A stretch of 40,961 nt of DNA from assembly GCA_017475935.1 (NCBI GenBank), contig JAFVEP010000047.1, positions 1-40,961 on the forward strand, written 5' to 3'. This document shows positions 14,724 to 23,942 of this stretch, piece after piece. The position numbers were made by a program, and so were the translations under genes. The stretch comes from Alphaproteobacteria bacterium (GTDB taxonomy: Bacteria; Pseudomonadota; Alphaproteobacteria; RF32; CAG-239). Under the pieces are notes generated by a model, which was given only the letters and a program-made list of their open reading frames with translations, was not told the DNA's origin and searched no databases. How positions within the stretch are numbered: position 1 is the stretch's first letter; every line of letters begins with the position of its first letter.

Positions 14724-16259
14724 ATGAAAAAAATATTTTCCGTACGCGGTATTTTAGGTTTGTTTTTGTTGCTGGCAACTATTTATGCATCGGTGGCTAC
14801 GTATTATAAAATTAAACATTGGGGCTTTAGCTATAAGCCGACAGAACGTTCTGATGTGTGGACGGTTGATGCTCATATTTCATTTCAGCCGATTGCCGGC
14901 CAGCCGATTGAGGTTTCACTTGCCTCTCCGAGTGTCGGACAGAAGTATAAAATTTTGAGCGAGGACGTCGTTGCACAAGGCTATACAAGTGAAAAAAACG
15001 TTAAAAATAATCGCATCATCATGAAGTCAAAACCACGTAAAAATGTTCAGGATCTGTATTATCGGATTATGCTTTATGATAATGCCGATACCAAAGGTAA
15101 AATTTATGAAACGGCGCCGAAAAAAGTGGAAAAACCGAAATTTGAAGATGAATATCAGGAAGGGCAGATCATGGATTTGCTCGCACTTGCTGATCGAAAA
15201 GAGGGATCTTCTCCGCAGCGGATTATACGCTTGCTGAACGAAGAGCCTTTACAGCCGGAAGTCGATGCTTTTCTGCCGGTGAAACGTACACAGCAGATTA
15301 TGGCTGAAAAAATCATTTATCTGCTGGCGGTTAAAGGAATAACGGCGCGTGTTGTCCGCGGTGTGAAGCTCAGTGAAAACAAACGCTCTACTCCGGCGGA
15401 TTTGATGGTGGAAGCTTATGAGGGAAGTAAGTGGATTCCGTATAATATTACCACCGGTAAAGCCGGATTGCCGAAAGATTTTATTACTTTTCAGCGCGGC
15501 GGTGTTTCGTTGCTTGATGTTACCGGCGGTGAAAATTCTCAGATCAGATTTTCAGTGGTTAAATCAGTGATATCTTCTTTCAAAATGGCCGGCCGCCGTG
15601 CCAAATATGAAGACAGCCGCTTGTTTGATTACACGATTTATAATCTGCCGTCGTTGGAACAAAATGTTTTAAAGTGGCTGATGATTTTTCCGCTTGGTAT
15701 TATGCTGGTGGTTATCTTGCGCAACATTATCGGTATTCAGACAATGGGAACGTTTACGCCGATGCTTATTGCCATGTCGCTGGTTAAAACCGGTTTTGTT
15801 TCGGGGTTTATCTGCTTTACGCTGATTGTCGGATTCGGCCTTTTGATCCGCGGTTGGCTGACGCGCTTGAATTTGCTTCTTGTGCCGAGAATTTCCGCAG
15901 TGGTGATTTTCGTGATCGTGATTATGCAAATGCTGACGATTTTCGGCTATCAGCTTGATTATAAAATTTTGGCGACGGCTGCGTTCTTCCCGATTATTAT
16001 TACCGCATGGATTATTGAACGTGCTTCCATTACATGGGAAGAAGAGGGGGCGCGCAATGCCACCAAACAAATTGTCAATACGCTCTTGGTTGCCGTCGTG
16101 ACCTATTTTGTAATAAGCAGCACCTATATTCGCCACATTATGTTTGCCTTTAATGAATGGAATATTGTTATTTTGGCAATCGTGATGCTGCTTGGAACTT
16201 ATACGGGTTACCGTTTAAGCGAACTGAAAAGATTTGCCCCGCTGACGAAGGAAAAATAA
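14724..16259 (+). CDS. inactive transglutaminase-like protein fused to seven membrane helices
   Basis: The 511-residue protein has one N-terminal membrane segment (about 8-26), a large periplasmic transglutaminase-like region (about 40-300), and a cluster of hydrophobic helices from about 315 to 500. This is the Transglut_i_TM plus 7TM_transglut architecture. The family's transglutaminase domain is described as lacking the catalytic triad. The genes either side encode the retropepsin-like lipoprotein (17-bp gap) and the ATP-grasp protein (1-bp gap), so this is one operon. It probably gathers or presents the substrate at the membrane; the role is inferred from context. Confidence 0.82.
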   Translation: MKKIFSVRGILGLFLLLATIYASVATYYKIKHWGFSYKPTERSDVWTVDAHISFQPIAGQPIEVSLASPSVGQKYKILSEDVVAQGYTSEKNVKNNRIIMKSKPRKNVQDLYYRIMLYDNADTKGKIYETAPKKVEKPKFEDEYQEGQIMDLLALADRKEGSSPQRIIRLLNEEPLQPEVDAFLPVKRTQQIMAEKIIYLLAVKGITARVVRGVKLSENKRSTPADLMVEAYEGSKWIPYNITTGKAGLPKDFITFQRGGVSLLDVTGGENSQIRFSVVKSVISSFKMAGRRAKYEDSRLFDYTIYNLPSLEQNVLKWLMIFPLGIMLVVILRNIIGIQTMGTFTPMLIAMSLVKTGFVSGFICFTLIVGFGLLIRGWLTRLNLLLVPRISAVVIFVIVIMQMLTIFGYQLDYKILATAAFFPIIITAWIIERASITWEEEGARNATKQIVNTLLVAVVTYFVISSTYIRHIMFAFNEWNIVILAIVMLLGTYTGYRLSELKRFAPLTKEK

Positions 16260-16260
16260 A

Positions 16261-17229
16261 ATGTTTGCCTCGCTGAAAAATATTTTTGCCTTCTTTTCCA
16301 TGCCGCAAAAGCTTCGTGCTAAAGGCGTTTTGGGCATGAATGCGCGCAATTATTTCGTGATCGGAAAATATAATAAGCGTTCATTGTATCCGCTTGTTGA
16401 TGATAAAGTGCAAACCAAAAAATTGGCGAACGGCATTAACATTAATACGCCGCATATGATCGGTGTGATTGAACATCAGTATGAAGTTAAGGATCTGCTC
16501 AAAATTGTTGAGGGTCACGATGAATTTGTGATTAAACCGGCGCATGGCAGTCAGGGGAAAGGTGTTTTGGTGATTAAAAATTATCAGGACGGCATCTTTA
16601 CCACGGCTTCCGGCAAAAAACTGCATTTTAATGATGTTTACCAGCATATTTCCAATTTGCTGAGTGGTTTGTACAGTTTGGGCGGACAATATGATGTCGC
16701 CTTGATTGAAGAACTTGTACACTTCAGTGATGCCTTTCAGAATTTCAGCTATCAGGGAATTCCGGATGTGCGGGTGATTATTTATAAAGGCTATCCGATT
16801 ATGTCGATGATGCGTCTGGCGACCAAAGAATCAGACGGAAGAGCTAATTTGCATCAAGGCGCGGTCGGTGTCGGATTGGATATGCAAACGGGAAAAGCCG
16901 TGCAAGCCGTTTCGCATAATATGCCGATTTTGATTCATCCGGATACGCAAGCCGATTTGATGACGCTTAAAGTTCCCTTCTGGCGCGAGCATCTTTTGAT
17001 CGGCTCGCAAGCCTATGAAATGACCGGACTCGGCTATATGGGCGCTGATATTGTGCTGGATAAGGAACGCGGACCGATGATGCTTGAATTAAACGCTCGG
17101 CCGGGATTGGCGGTGCAGATTGCCAACGGAAGAGGGCTTAAAGAAGCAATTAAAAAAGTTGATAAATATTATCCGCAGAATCTTAATGCCGAAGAAAGAG
17201 TCGACTTCGTCTTGAATAATCGATTTTGA
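16261..17229 (+). CDS. RimK-like ATP-grasp ligase (alpha-L-glutamate ligase-like)
   Basis: The 322-residue cytoplasmic protein has ATP-grasp landmarks. FVIKPAHGSQGKGVLVI at about 90-106 is the ATP-binding lysine and glycine-rich loop, and MMLELNARPGLAV near 277-289 supplies the Mg-binding Glu and Asn. ATP-grasp enzymes join carboxylates to amines through acyl-phosphate intermediates. Members in this gene trio are called alpha-L-glutamate ligase-like or sugar-transferase-type ATP-grasp. It starts one base after the 7TM gene stop. The acceptor is unknown. Confidence 0.83.
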   Translation: MFASLKNIFAFFSMPQKLRAKGVLGMNARNYFVIGKYNKRSLYPLVDDKVQTKKLANGININTPHMIGVIEHQYEVKDLLKIVEGHDEFVIKPAHGSQGKGVLVIKNYQDGIFTTASGKKLHFNDVYQHISNLLSGLYSLGGQYDVALIEELVHFSDAFQNFSYQGIPDVRVIIYKGYPIMSMMRLATKESDGRANLHQGAVGVGLDMQTGKAVQAVSHNMPILIHPDTQADLMTLKVPFWREHLLIGSQAYEMTGLGYMGADIVLDKERGPMMLELNARPGLAVQIANGRGLKEAIKKVDKYYPQNLNAEERVDFVLNNRF

Positions 17230-17279
17230 TTACCTAAATATTGAAAAGAAAGTCAAAAAATAGTCGAAAGGGGCAAAAA

Positions 17280-17885
17280 ATGGCAAATCTTTTAGGTAAA
17301 AGCGAAACAAAAAATATTGAAAAGCCGACAACGAAAAATTTGGAAGATAAGGAAACCAAAAAACTCGAAATGAGTAAAACACGGGCGAAAAAAATCAAAC
17401 ATTCGTACAAAGTTAAAGATGCGGAAAATGCGATTTTGATTCAAACAAAGTACGGCGATATCGTGATCGAAATGTATCCTGATGAAGCGCCGAAACATGT
17501 GGCTCGCATTAAAGAATTGGCGCGTTCTGGGTTTTATAACGGGCTGAAATTTCACCGTGTGATTGAAGGATTTATGGCGCAGGCCGGTTGTCCGCGCGGC
17601 GATGGTACCGGCGGCAGCGGTCAGAAACTTAAAGCAGAATTTAATAAGATACGGCACAAGCGCGGAACAGCTTCAATGGCCAGAGCGATGGATCCGGATT
17701 CGGCAGACAGTCAATTTTTTATTTGCTATGGAGATTGTCCATGGCTTGATGGGCAGTATACCGTTTGGGGTGAGGTCGTCTCCGGTATGGAGTTCGTCGA
17801 TATGCTGAAAAAAGGCAGTGGTTACGGCGGCATGGTTAGTGAACCGGATGAGATCATTTCTATGACGGTTATTGCCGATATTTAG
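17280..17885 (+). CDS. peptidyl-prolyl cis-trans isomerase, cyclophilin type
   Basis: Cyclophilins catalyse proline isomerisation during protein folding. The 201-residue protein has a Lys/Glu-rich N-terminal extension (about 1-45) without a signal peptide. The cyclophilin domain follows, with GLKFHRVIEGFMAQAGCPRG (catalytic Arg in FHRV), GTASMARAMDPDSADSQFFI and the WLDGQYTVWGEV loop. ATG 17280 is preferred to an upstream TTG at 17241 because AAAGGGG sits 6 bases ahead. It follows the ATP-grasp gene by 50 bp and might share its transcript. It is probably cytoplasmic. Confidence 0.92.
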   Translation: MANLLGKSETKNIEKPTTKNLEDKETKKLEMSKTRAKKIKHSYKVKDAENAILIQTKYGDIVIEMYPDEAPKHVARIKELARSGFYNGLKFHRVIEGFMAQAGCPRGDGTGGSGQKLKAEFNKIRHKRGTASMARAMDPDSADSQFFICYGDCPWLDGQYTVWGEVVSGMEFVDMLKKGSGYGGMVSEPDEIISMTVIADI

Positions 17886-17897
17886 TATTAAAGCAAT

Positions 17898-18716
17898 CTA
17901 TTTCAAAAAATTAAACAGAGCTTTTTTGATGGTGCAAGGTTTGTCGTGTCTTGTGAGCGATTGGTATTGCCGACCATAGATAACGTTTTCTTGCGGAGTG
18001 TGGCGCTTTTGGATTTTTCCGTCGGTGTACATGATAAGATCCAAAATAAGTGCATCTTCATTGCTATTGCGCATTTCTGCGATTTTTTTTGCGCTATATA
18101 TGGGTTCTAAAATATGGGGATTTTTTTCGACTGCCAAAATAGTTTTCAGAGCTTTGCGTGAAAAACAAAGTGTGTTGCCGCTCCATCCCATTTGGCTGTA
18201 GCTCATGTTTACAAAAATGTCTCCGTTATTTAATTCAGTCATGTTACTGCTTGCGGAAAGATCAATATTTTCTTCCTTGTTCAGCCATTCATTGACTTCT
18301 TCCAAATATGTCGGTGCATACCAATCGTCATCGTCAACTTTGCAAAAATAGTCATATTGCTCGATATCCAGATCACGCACGGGATCCAGTTGATTAGACA
18401 GTTGATCTCTGTTGACATCGTAGCGGATAATCAGTTTAGCCTGATCAATGAAAGGCTGCCACTCCTGCATGAAAGTTTTTTCGATCCATTCCGGTTCCGT
18501 ACCTTTGATCGAGACACTCATCGTGTAATTGTCATAAGTTTGATTCATAAAACGTAAAATCTGACCGGACAAGAGCATAGGTCTCTGCCAGCTGGAAGTC
18601 ATGACCAGTATGCGGTAATGACGCAAGTTTTGTTCGCCAGAAGAAACTGTGTCGGAAAAGCAAACGCAGGACAGAAAGCATAAACAAAATAAAAAAATTT
18701 TAAGTCCGTTCATCAT
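17898..18716 (-). CDS. GT-A family glycosyltransferase-like protein with signal peptide/anchor
   Basis: The 272-residue protein starts with a strongly hydrophobic segment (GLKIFLFCLCFLSCVCF). A glycosyltransferase family 2-like domain follows: ILVMTSSWQRP at the nucleotide-binding strand, YFCKVDDDDWYAPTYLEEV carrying the acidic metal-binding motif near 120, and GWSGNTLCFSRKAL. Sugar-nucleotide-dependent enzymes normally work in the cytoplasm, so an N-terminal export signal is odd. It may be an N-in/C-in membrane anchor, or the domain may have another job outside. The start at 18716 is tentative; an upstream ATG at 18752 adds 12 residues. It converges with the cyclophilin gene. Confidence 0.68.
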   Translation of the reverse strand: MMNGLKIFLFCLCFLSCVCFSDTVSSGEQNLRHYRILVMTSSWQRPMLLSGQILRFMNQTYDNYTMSVSIKGTEPEWIEKTFMQEWQPFIDQAKLIIRYDVNRDQLSNQLDPVRDLDIEQYDYFCKVDDDDWYAPTYLEEVNEWLNKEENIDLSASSNMTELNNGDIFVNMSYSQMGWSGNTLCFSRKALKTILAVEKNPHILEPIYSAKKIAEMRNSNEDALILDLIMYTDGKIQKRHTPQENVIYGRQYQSLTRHDKPCTIKKALFNFLK

Positions 18717-18758
18717 AAGTCTTTTGTACGCCGACAAGATATGTAAAGTCAAGATATT

Positions 18759-19247
18759 TTATTTAACGAGATCTCGATAGTCTTTTAATTTTTTCATATC
18801 GGAGCGGATTTTAGAAGTGTTTTCAGGGCTCATCGGTATGCCGGTTTCATTCGGATTTTCTATACTCGGTTTTTGATCAACCCCACGATCCTTTAAGTCC
18901 TGTTTAACACCTTTCTGAATCTTTCGTTGAAGTTTGCTGATTTCGCGTTTGTAGATTTCTTGCGCCATTGTGTCTTCATCAAGCAAACCCTGCATCGGCT
19001 CGCCGTTAAATTCTTGCCCGCCAAAACGCATGCCGAGATCTATTCGTGCTTGGGCTTGTACATCCTCGCAGTAAAGTTTATAGCGCTCTTTGATGGCCTC
19101 TGCTTTTTGCGGCAGATTTATTTGTTCATAGTTTTTAATGTTGTTGGAACAGATCTTTAAATCATAGTAATTATTGTATTCATTTCGTTTTTGCTCTACA
19201 TTTTCATACATTTTTTGCTTGCTTTTATGTGATGTTTGCATTAGCAT
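18759..19247 (-). CDS. hypothetical charged protein
   Basis: I do not recognise this 162-residue protein. It is highly charged and Lys/Gln/Glu-rich. Helix-forming stretches include QKAEAIKERYKLYCEDVQAQ and IYKREISKLQRKIQKGVKQ, and Pro/Asn appear toward the C-terminus. It has no signal peptide or membrane segment. It lies just upstream of the glycosyltransferase-like gene on the same strand, with 42 bp to the chosen start of that gene, and diverges from the CotH operon only 64 bp away. Starts at 19241 or 19211 are also possible. No ribosome site is strong. Confidence 0.5.
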   Translation of the reverse strand: MLMQTSHKSKQKMYENVEQKRNEYNNYYDLKICSNNIKNYEQINLPQKAEAIKERYKLYCEDVQAQARIDLGMRFGGQEFNGEPMQGLLDEDTMAQEIYKREISKLQRKIQKGVKQDLKDRGVDQKPSIENPNETGIPMSPENTSKIRSDMKKLKDYRDLVK

Positions 19248-19311
19248 CTAAGTGTGGTTTCTTTTGTCATCAAGCAAAAGAATAAATTGTCAGACTAAGG
19301 ATGAAAGCCGC

Positions 19312-21141
19312 GTGAAAAAGTTACTATGGGTTGTTGGCGGAACAATAGCGATGATAATCGCTATCCTTTTTTGTGAATATATAAACATCGGTACGAAAAA
19401 CGTTAAAATACAGTTTCTGGTCAAAGGGCAAAAGCCGATTAATGTTTGGGAAGAGTCAAACAGCGGTTCGGTTTATGTTTTTCTTCCCGCCTATGCCCGT
19501 TTGGAAGACACGACAGTTCGTTTAACGGAAAAGGACGAGGTCTTGCTTGATAATATACCGCTTGCCTCTGGAATGGATTGTTCGGCGTTTGAGTTAAATC
19601 AAAAATACCGTTTAGTTAAAGGCGGAACTGAAAAAGATTTGTACTTTCTTCGTTCTGACCATGTGGCGACAATGTATATAGATACTGCTTCAAGAACAAT
19701 GAACGATGTGCATGGTGATAAACAGCACCGAGAATATGCCCATATAGAATTATATACAACATCGGGAGAATTGGAATACCGGAGCCGCTCCGTAGATCAA
19801 ATCAGGGGAAGGGGAAATACAACTTGGTCAAATTTTGCAAAAAAGCCATACAATCTTTATCTGAGGGGTAAACAGTCCTTGTTAAATATGCCGGCGGCCG
19901 ATGAATGGGTTCTGTTAGCCAATGCCTACGACGAAACGAATCTCAGAAATAAAGTGACGGCAGATTTTGCGCGCAAAATTCAATCGAAAGACGGCTTTGC
20001 CGCGGACAGCCGATATGTTTCGCTGTACTTAAACGGCAATTTCGTCGGTCTTTATTTGCTTTCGGAAAAAGTTGAAAACTTAGCGAAGAGATATATGGAA
20101 CACTCTGATGATTTGCTCTTTTGTATTCAAAATGAGCTTGGAAAAATCAACGATTATCATAAAGTGATCAGATTAATGGCCAATCATCTTTTTGCCGAAA
20201 TTTCGCAGCCGAGCGCAAAGACGCGGAAAAATAAAGATATGCTGGAAAGACTTTTAATGATATTTGAAATTAACCTGAACTCGGATGGTTTGCCGGAATA
20301 TATAGATACAGATTCATGGGCCAGAAAATATTTGGTTGAGGAAATATTCGGTAATTTAGATGCGGATGAATCCAGTCAATATTTTTATTTTAATTCCGCG
20401 AGCAACAAGATATACGCCGGTCCGTGTTGGGATTATGATCTGACTATTGGTTCGCAAAGCGCATATAAATCATGGTGGAGCCCTAACAGCATTTATGCCC
20501 AGAAAAATTGGTATAAAGCATTGATGTCGCATGAAGAGTTTTATAACGAAGTCATAGAAATTTATCAAAATGAGGGGCTGCCGGCGATAAATCGGATGTT
20601 AAAAGATGATATTCTGCAACTTGCAGAATTGTTGAGGGATTCAATAAAAGTTGATTCTGTCAGATGGCCGGATCTGTATCATGCCGATCCCGTGAAAAGT
20701 ATTGAGGATTTTTATAAGCTTGTTACCGATCATGTTTCTTTTCTCAGTTCGCTTTGGCTGACAAACGAAAATTACTGTAAAGTGACTTTTTTGACGGAAA
20801 ATCTTTTTATTTCGCGTTATCCTTTCTATGTCAAATGCGGTGTCAATGTATCAGAATTACCCAAGCCGGAAGAAATCGGCGTAGATGGCGGGAAAGAGTG
20901 GTATGATCAAAAAGAAAAGCCTTTTCATCAAGATAATCGGATTGAAAAAGATATCATTCTTTATAATCAACCGCCTTCGGATTCAGATGTGCTCGAACAG
21001 AAGGTCGGTAAAGTAGTGCCAAGGAAAATCAGTCTGCTAAGTATGAAAGATGTGGACGGCAAAGCAATCGTTTTAATGTTGATAGGTCTGGCGGGAGGGC
21101 TTATGATTTTGATCGGCCGGCTGAAAGGAAGGAGAAAATAA
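19312..21141 (+). CDS. CotH-kinase family membrane protein
   Basis: The 609-residue protein has an N-terminal membrane anchor (about 3-22), an extracytoplasmic beta-rich part, and a CotH domain with RGRGNTTW near 163, KKPYNLYL, NLRNKVTADFARK and YAGPCWDYDLTIG near 375. A C-terminal membrane helix follows at about 580-600. CotH proteins are atypical protein kinases known from spore coats and found widely in bacteria. GTG 19312 is preferred (AAGG about 11 bases upstream) because it puts the anchor at the N-terminus; the frame is open back to 19252. It starts a tight operon with VTC-domain and DUF4956 genes, a recurrent association. Confidence 0.82.
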   Translation: MKKLLWVVGGTIAMIIAILFCEYINIGTKNVKIQFLVKGQKPINVWEESNSGSVYVFLPAYARLEDTTVRLTEKDEVLLDNIPLASGMDCSAFELNQKYRLVKGGTEKDLYFLRSDHVATMYIDTASRTMNDVHGDKQHREYAHIELYTTSGELEYRSRSVDQIRGRGNTTWSNFAKKPYNLYLRGKQSLLNMPAADEWVLLANAYDETNLRNKVTADFARKIQSKDGFAADSRYVSLYLNGNFVGLYLLSEKVENLAKRYMEHSDDLLFCIQNELGKINDYHKVIRLMANHLFAEISQPSAKTRKNKDMLERLLMIFEINLNSDGLPEYIDTDSWARKYLVEEIFGNLDADESSQYFYFNSASNKIYAGPCWDYDLTIGSQSAYKSWWSPNSIYAQKNWYKALMSHEEFYNEVIEIYQNEGLPAINRMLKDDILQLAELLRDSIKVDSVRWPDLYHADPVKSIEDFYKLVTDHVSFLSSLWLTNENYCKVTFLTENLFISRYPFYVKCGVNVSELPKPEEIGVDGGKEWYDQKEKPFHQDNRIEKDIILYNQPPSDSDVLEQKVGKVVPRKISLLSMKDVDGKAIVLMLIGLAGGLMILIGRLKGRRK

Positions 21142-21142
21142 C

Positions 21143-21832
21143 GTGGATAAATATCGTCATGAGCTGAAATACATTGTTTCCCAAGCGCAGATTCCGCTGC
21201 TGAAGTCGCGTATCAGTCATGTGATGCAACTTGATCCGCATGTTGCGGCTTCCGGCATGTATAATGTTCGGTCACTCTATTTTGATGACTGTAAGAACAG
21301 TTGTTATTTTGATATTGAAAACGGAACGGATCCACGCGAAAAAATACGCCTGAGAATATATGATCATTCTGCCAAACGGATAAGCTTGGAACGTAAACAG
21401 AAAGAAAAAGGCAAAACCCTAAAGACATCATGCATTATTTCGCAAGAGCAGTGTGTCAGTTTGCTCAATGGAGAAATACCGGATATGATCGGTCAGCCTT
21501 TTTTATGGCTAAATATGTTGCTGCAGATGCGGACAAAATTTCTTCGGCCGGTGACTGTTGTGGAATACGAGCGTTCCCCGTATGTTTACAAAGATGGAAA
21601 TGTACGTGTGACGTTTGATACGAATTTGTCATCATCGGATCATTTTAAAGGTTTTTTCGATGATGCATTGCCGGAACGCCCCGTTATGCCGGCAGGGTGG
21701 CATTTAATGGAAGTTAAATTTGATGAATATCTGCCGGATTTTATATACAGTGCATTAAATCTTGACATTCTTCGGCAAACATCCTATTCAAAATATTATT
21801 TATGCAGAAAATATGCCTTGAGAGGAGTATGA
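21143..21832 (+). CDS. VTC-domain protein (polyphosphate polymerase-like)
   Basis: The 229-residue protein begins RHELKYIVS and continues with VRSLYFDDCKNSCYFD, EKIRLRIYD and SLERKQKEKG. The later RPVTVVEYERSPYV, VRVTFDTNLS and LMEVKFDEYLPDF complete the pattern of basic and acidic strands that line the VTC tunnel. In eukaryotic Vtc4 this domain makes polyphosphate from ATP; bacterial members accompany CotH and DUF4956 proteins and their product is not settled. GTG 21143 follows a GGAAGGAG ribosome site that overlaps the end of the CotH gene. It is soluble and predicted cytoplasmic. Confidence 0.85.
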   Translation: MDKYRHELKYIVSQAQIPLLKSRISHVMQLDPHVAASGMYNVRSLYFDDCKNSCYFDIENGTDPREKIRLRIYDHSAKRISLERKQKEKGKTLKTSCIISQEQCVSLLNGEIPDMIGQPFLWLNMLLQMRTKFLRPVTVVEYERSPYVYKDGNVRVTFDTNLSSSDHFKGFFDDALPERPVMPAGWHLMEVKFDEYLPDFIYSALNLDILRQTSYSKYYLCRKYALRGV

Positions 21833-21833
21833 T

Positions 21834-22508
21834 ATGACTTTTACCGACATTTTTAAAAAATCGTTTTTGGAAGGGTTTTCCAATACCGATATTAACACAT
21901 ATACGGCGGTGAGCGCGATGATGGCAGCTTGCTTTATTGCGCTGTATATTTTTGTTGTTTATCGCACTGTCACAAAAAAAACTTTCTATTCCAAAACATT
22001 TAACATAGCCATTGCGCTGGTTGCGCTTATTACCTGTGCCGTAATCATTACCATTCAGTCAAATATTGTTGTTTCTCTCGGTATGGTGGGTGCGCTTTCC
22101 ATTGTTCGTTTCAGAACGGCGGTTAAAGATCCGATGGATTTGGTCTTTTTCTATTGGTCCATTGTTGTCGGTATTATCTGCGGAGTCGGATTGGCGGAAA
22201 TCGCCGTATTGCTCAGCTTGATGGTGACGGCCGGTATCATATTGCTTGATCATATTCCTGTGGCTAAAGCACCGATGATGCTGATCGTTAATTCAAGCCA
22301 TTTGGATATTGAGCCGAAACTGCTCAAAATCGTCGGCAAATATGCTAAACACAGCACGGTTAAATCGCGTAATATGAAACAAAATGCACTTGATATCATT
22401 ATTGAACTCAGAACCGATGCCGGAGATAAGCTCCTTAAAGAAGTTCTGGCCGTAAAAGGTGTAACCTCGGCGTCGTTGCTTGCTCATGACGGTGAAGTGA
22501 CTTTTTAA
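21834..22508 (+). CDS. DUF4956 membrane protein
   Basis: The 224-residue protein has about four membrane helices in its first 145 residues (near 25-45, 57-78, 80-98 and 103-140). The conserved loop is SLGMVGALSIVRFRTAVKDP, a hallmark of DUF4956 proteins. The C-terminal 75 residues form a soluble ACT-like or ferredoxin-like region (LDIIIELRTDAGDKLLKEVL). ATG 21834 has AGAGGAG upstream and is one base after the VTC gene. With CotH and VTC it likely forms one membrane-linked system of unknown purpose. It converges with ispA. Confidence 0.85.
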   Translation: MTFTDIFKKSFLEGFSNTDINTYTAVSAMMAACFIALYIFVVYRTVTKKTFYSKTFNIAIALVALITCAVIITIQSNIVVSLGMVGALSIVRFRTAVKDPMDLVFFYWSIVVGIICGVGLAEIAVLLSLMVTAGIILLDHIPVAKAPMMLIVNSSHLDIEPKLLKIVGKYAKHSTVKSRNMKQNALDIIIELRTDAGDKLLKEVLAVKGVTSASLLAHDGEVTF

Positions 22509-22537
22509 CCGGTGCGGTTTGAAACGCGCTCAATTTT

Positions 22538-23434
22538 TTAATATTTTCGATCAACAATATAGTGAGCCAGCAGGCGAAGATGGTCAGCCTTATGGTCAAA
22601 GACAGACAGTGCCGCAATAGCTTCATCGACCAGCTGACGAGCCAGTCGGCGCGCCGGTTCGATTCCGAGATAAGAAACGTAGGTTAATTTTTGTTGCGCA
22701 TCGTCTTTGTGAAGCGTTTTACCGACCAAGTTTTGGTCTCCTTCACGATCCAATATATCATCGGCAATTTGAAAAGCCTGACCGATTCGCCGCGCATAGG
22801 TGATGAGCGCTTGACGCTCGGCAATAGGAGCTTGTCCCAAAACGGCGCCGGCTTCACAGGCATAGCGCAGTAAACGACCGGTTTTCATTTCCTCAAGGCG
22901 CTTGATAATTTGCTCATTTTCTTGCTGATTATCAGTCGGTTGAGCATATAAATCGAGCGGTTGTCCGGCGACCATGCCGCCGAATGCACCGGCTGCTTCA
23001 GAGAGAAGTTGGATCAAAGTCAGGCGGATTTCCGGTCGGATTTGTAATGACTTTGACAGATATTCAAAAGCATGGGTCAAAAGACCGTCGCCGGCTAAAA
23101 TGGCAGTTGCTTCATCGTATTTTTTGTGGCAAGTCGGTTTGCCGCGGCGAAGATCATCGTTATCCATGGCCGGCAGATCATCGTGAACCAATGAATAACT
23201 GTGCAGCATTTCCAAAGAAACAGCCGCCGGAAAAGCGGTTGTGTAATCAACGCCGAAGAGAGAAGCACTTTCACATAAAAGATATGGTCGTAACCGCTTT
23301 CCGCCGTTCATAACGGCATATTCCATAGCCTCAATAACACGTTTTTCAACTCCGTTCGGTTTGGTAAAAATCCGCACCGCATCGGTATTAAACTGCGTGG
23401 AAAACTGCTTTAAGATATCCGTGATTTCGCTCAT
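22538..23434 (-). CDS. ispA: farnesyl (polyprenyl) diphosphate synthase
   Basis: The enzyme condenses isopentenyl diphosphate onto allylic primers to make C15 isoprenoids. The 298-residue protein has the first aspartate-rich motif in HDDLPAMDNDDLRRGKPT near 85-105 and the second in FQIADDILDREGD near 230. It also has GGKRLRPYL near 46 and MAGQPLDLY-type sequence (GMVAGQPLDLY). The start at 23434 (MSEITDILKQF) is one base after the xseB stop with GAGG upstream, so translation is probably coupled. The xseB-ispA order is common in Proteobacteria, often followed by dxs, which is absent here. Confidence 0.94.
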   Translation of the reverse strand: MSEITDILKQFSTQFNTDAVRIFTKPNGVEKRVIEAMEYAVMNGGKRLRPYLLCESASLFGVDYTTAFPAAVSLEMLHSYSLVHDDLPAMDNDDLRRGKPTCHKKYDEATAILAGDGLLTHAFEYLSKSLQIRPEIRLTLIQLLSEAAGAFGGMVAGQPLDLYAQPTDNQQENEQIIKRLEEMKTGRLLRYACEAGAVLGQAPIAERQALITYARRIGQAFQIADDILDREGDQNLVGKTLHKDDAQQKLTYVSYLGIEPARRLARQLVDEAIAALSVFDHKADHLRLLAHYIVDRKY

Positions 23435-23435
23435 A

Positions 23436-23681
23436 TTAATCCTCGCTGACGTTAAACGGTTCGGCGGAGACATCGCCGGTTGCCGAAACATTGATTTTTT
23501 CAATCTTCAGTTGGGCGTCTTTAAGCTTTTGTTCGCAGAATTTTTTCAGCGCAGTCGCTTTTTCATAAATTTCGACGGCGTCATCCAATTTGATTTTGCC
23601 GCTTTCGAGCTCACGGACAATGGTTTCCAATTGATTGAGAGCATCTTCAAAGCTTAATTTTTTAAAATCGATATCGGTCAT
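23436..23681 (-). CDS. xseB: exodeoxyribonuclease VII small subunit
   Basis: The 81-residue protein contains the XseB signature LSFEDALNQLETIVRELESG followed by LDDAVEIYEKATALKKFCEQ. Several copies bind one large XseA subunit to form the single-strand exonuclease. ATG 23681 has AAAGGA upstream. The C-terminal tail is acidic. It is translationally coupled to ispA. xseA is not in the window, as is usual. Confidence 0.93.
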   Translation of the reverse strand: MTDIDFKKLSFEDALNQLETIVRELESGKIKLDDAVEIYEKATALKKFCEQKLKDAQLKIEKINVSATGDVSAEPFNVSED

Positions 23682-23942
23682 ATATCCTTTCCTCCTACGC
23701 AAAGATTAGCCGATCGGCTTATTTTTACAATACTATTTTTTAAGTTATCAAACTTTTTATCGTTGCGGATTGCGCTTTTGTTTTATCGGATTTGAAGGGA
23801 AAATGTGCTATATTTTCATTGTCTATGATTTTTTTCATAGTTTTATTCATGATACTTCGGCATGCGGTCCTTGTGATCGCAGGTCTTGACGGTTTGAAAA
23901 TAAGAGTATATAATCAGACCGAAAAGAAAAAAAGGATATGTG

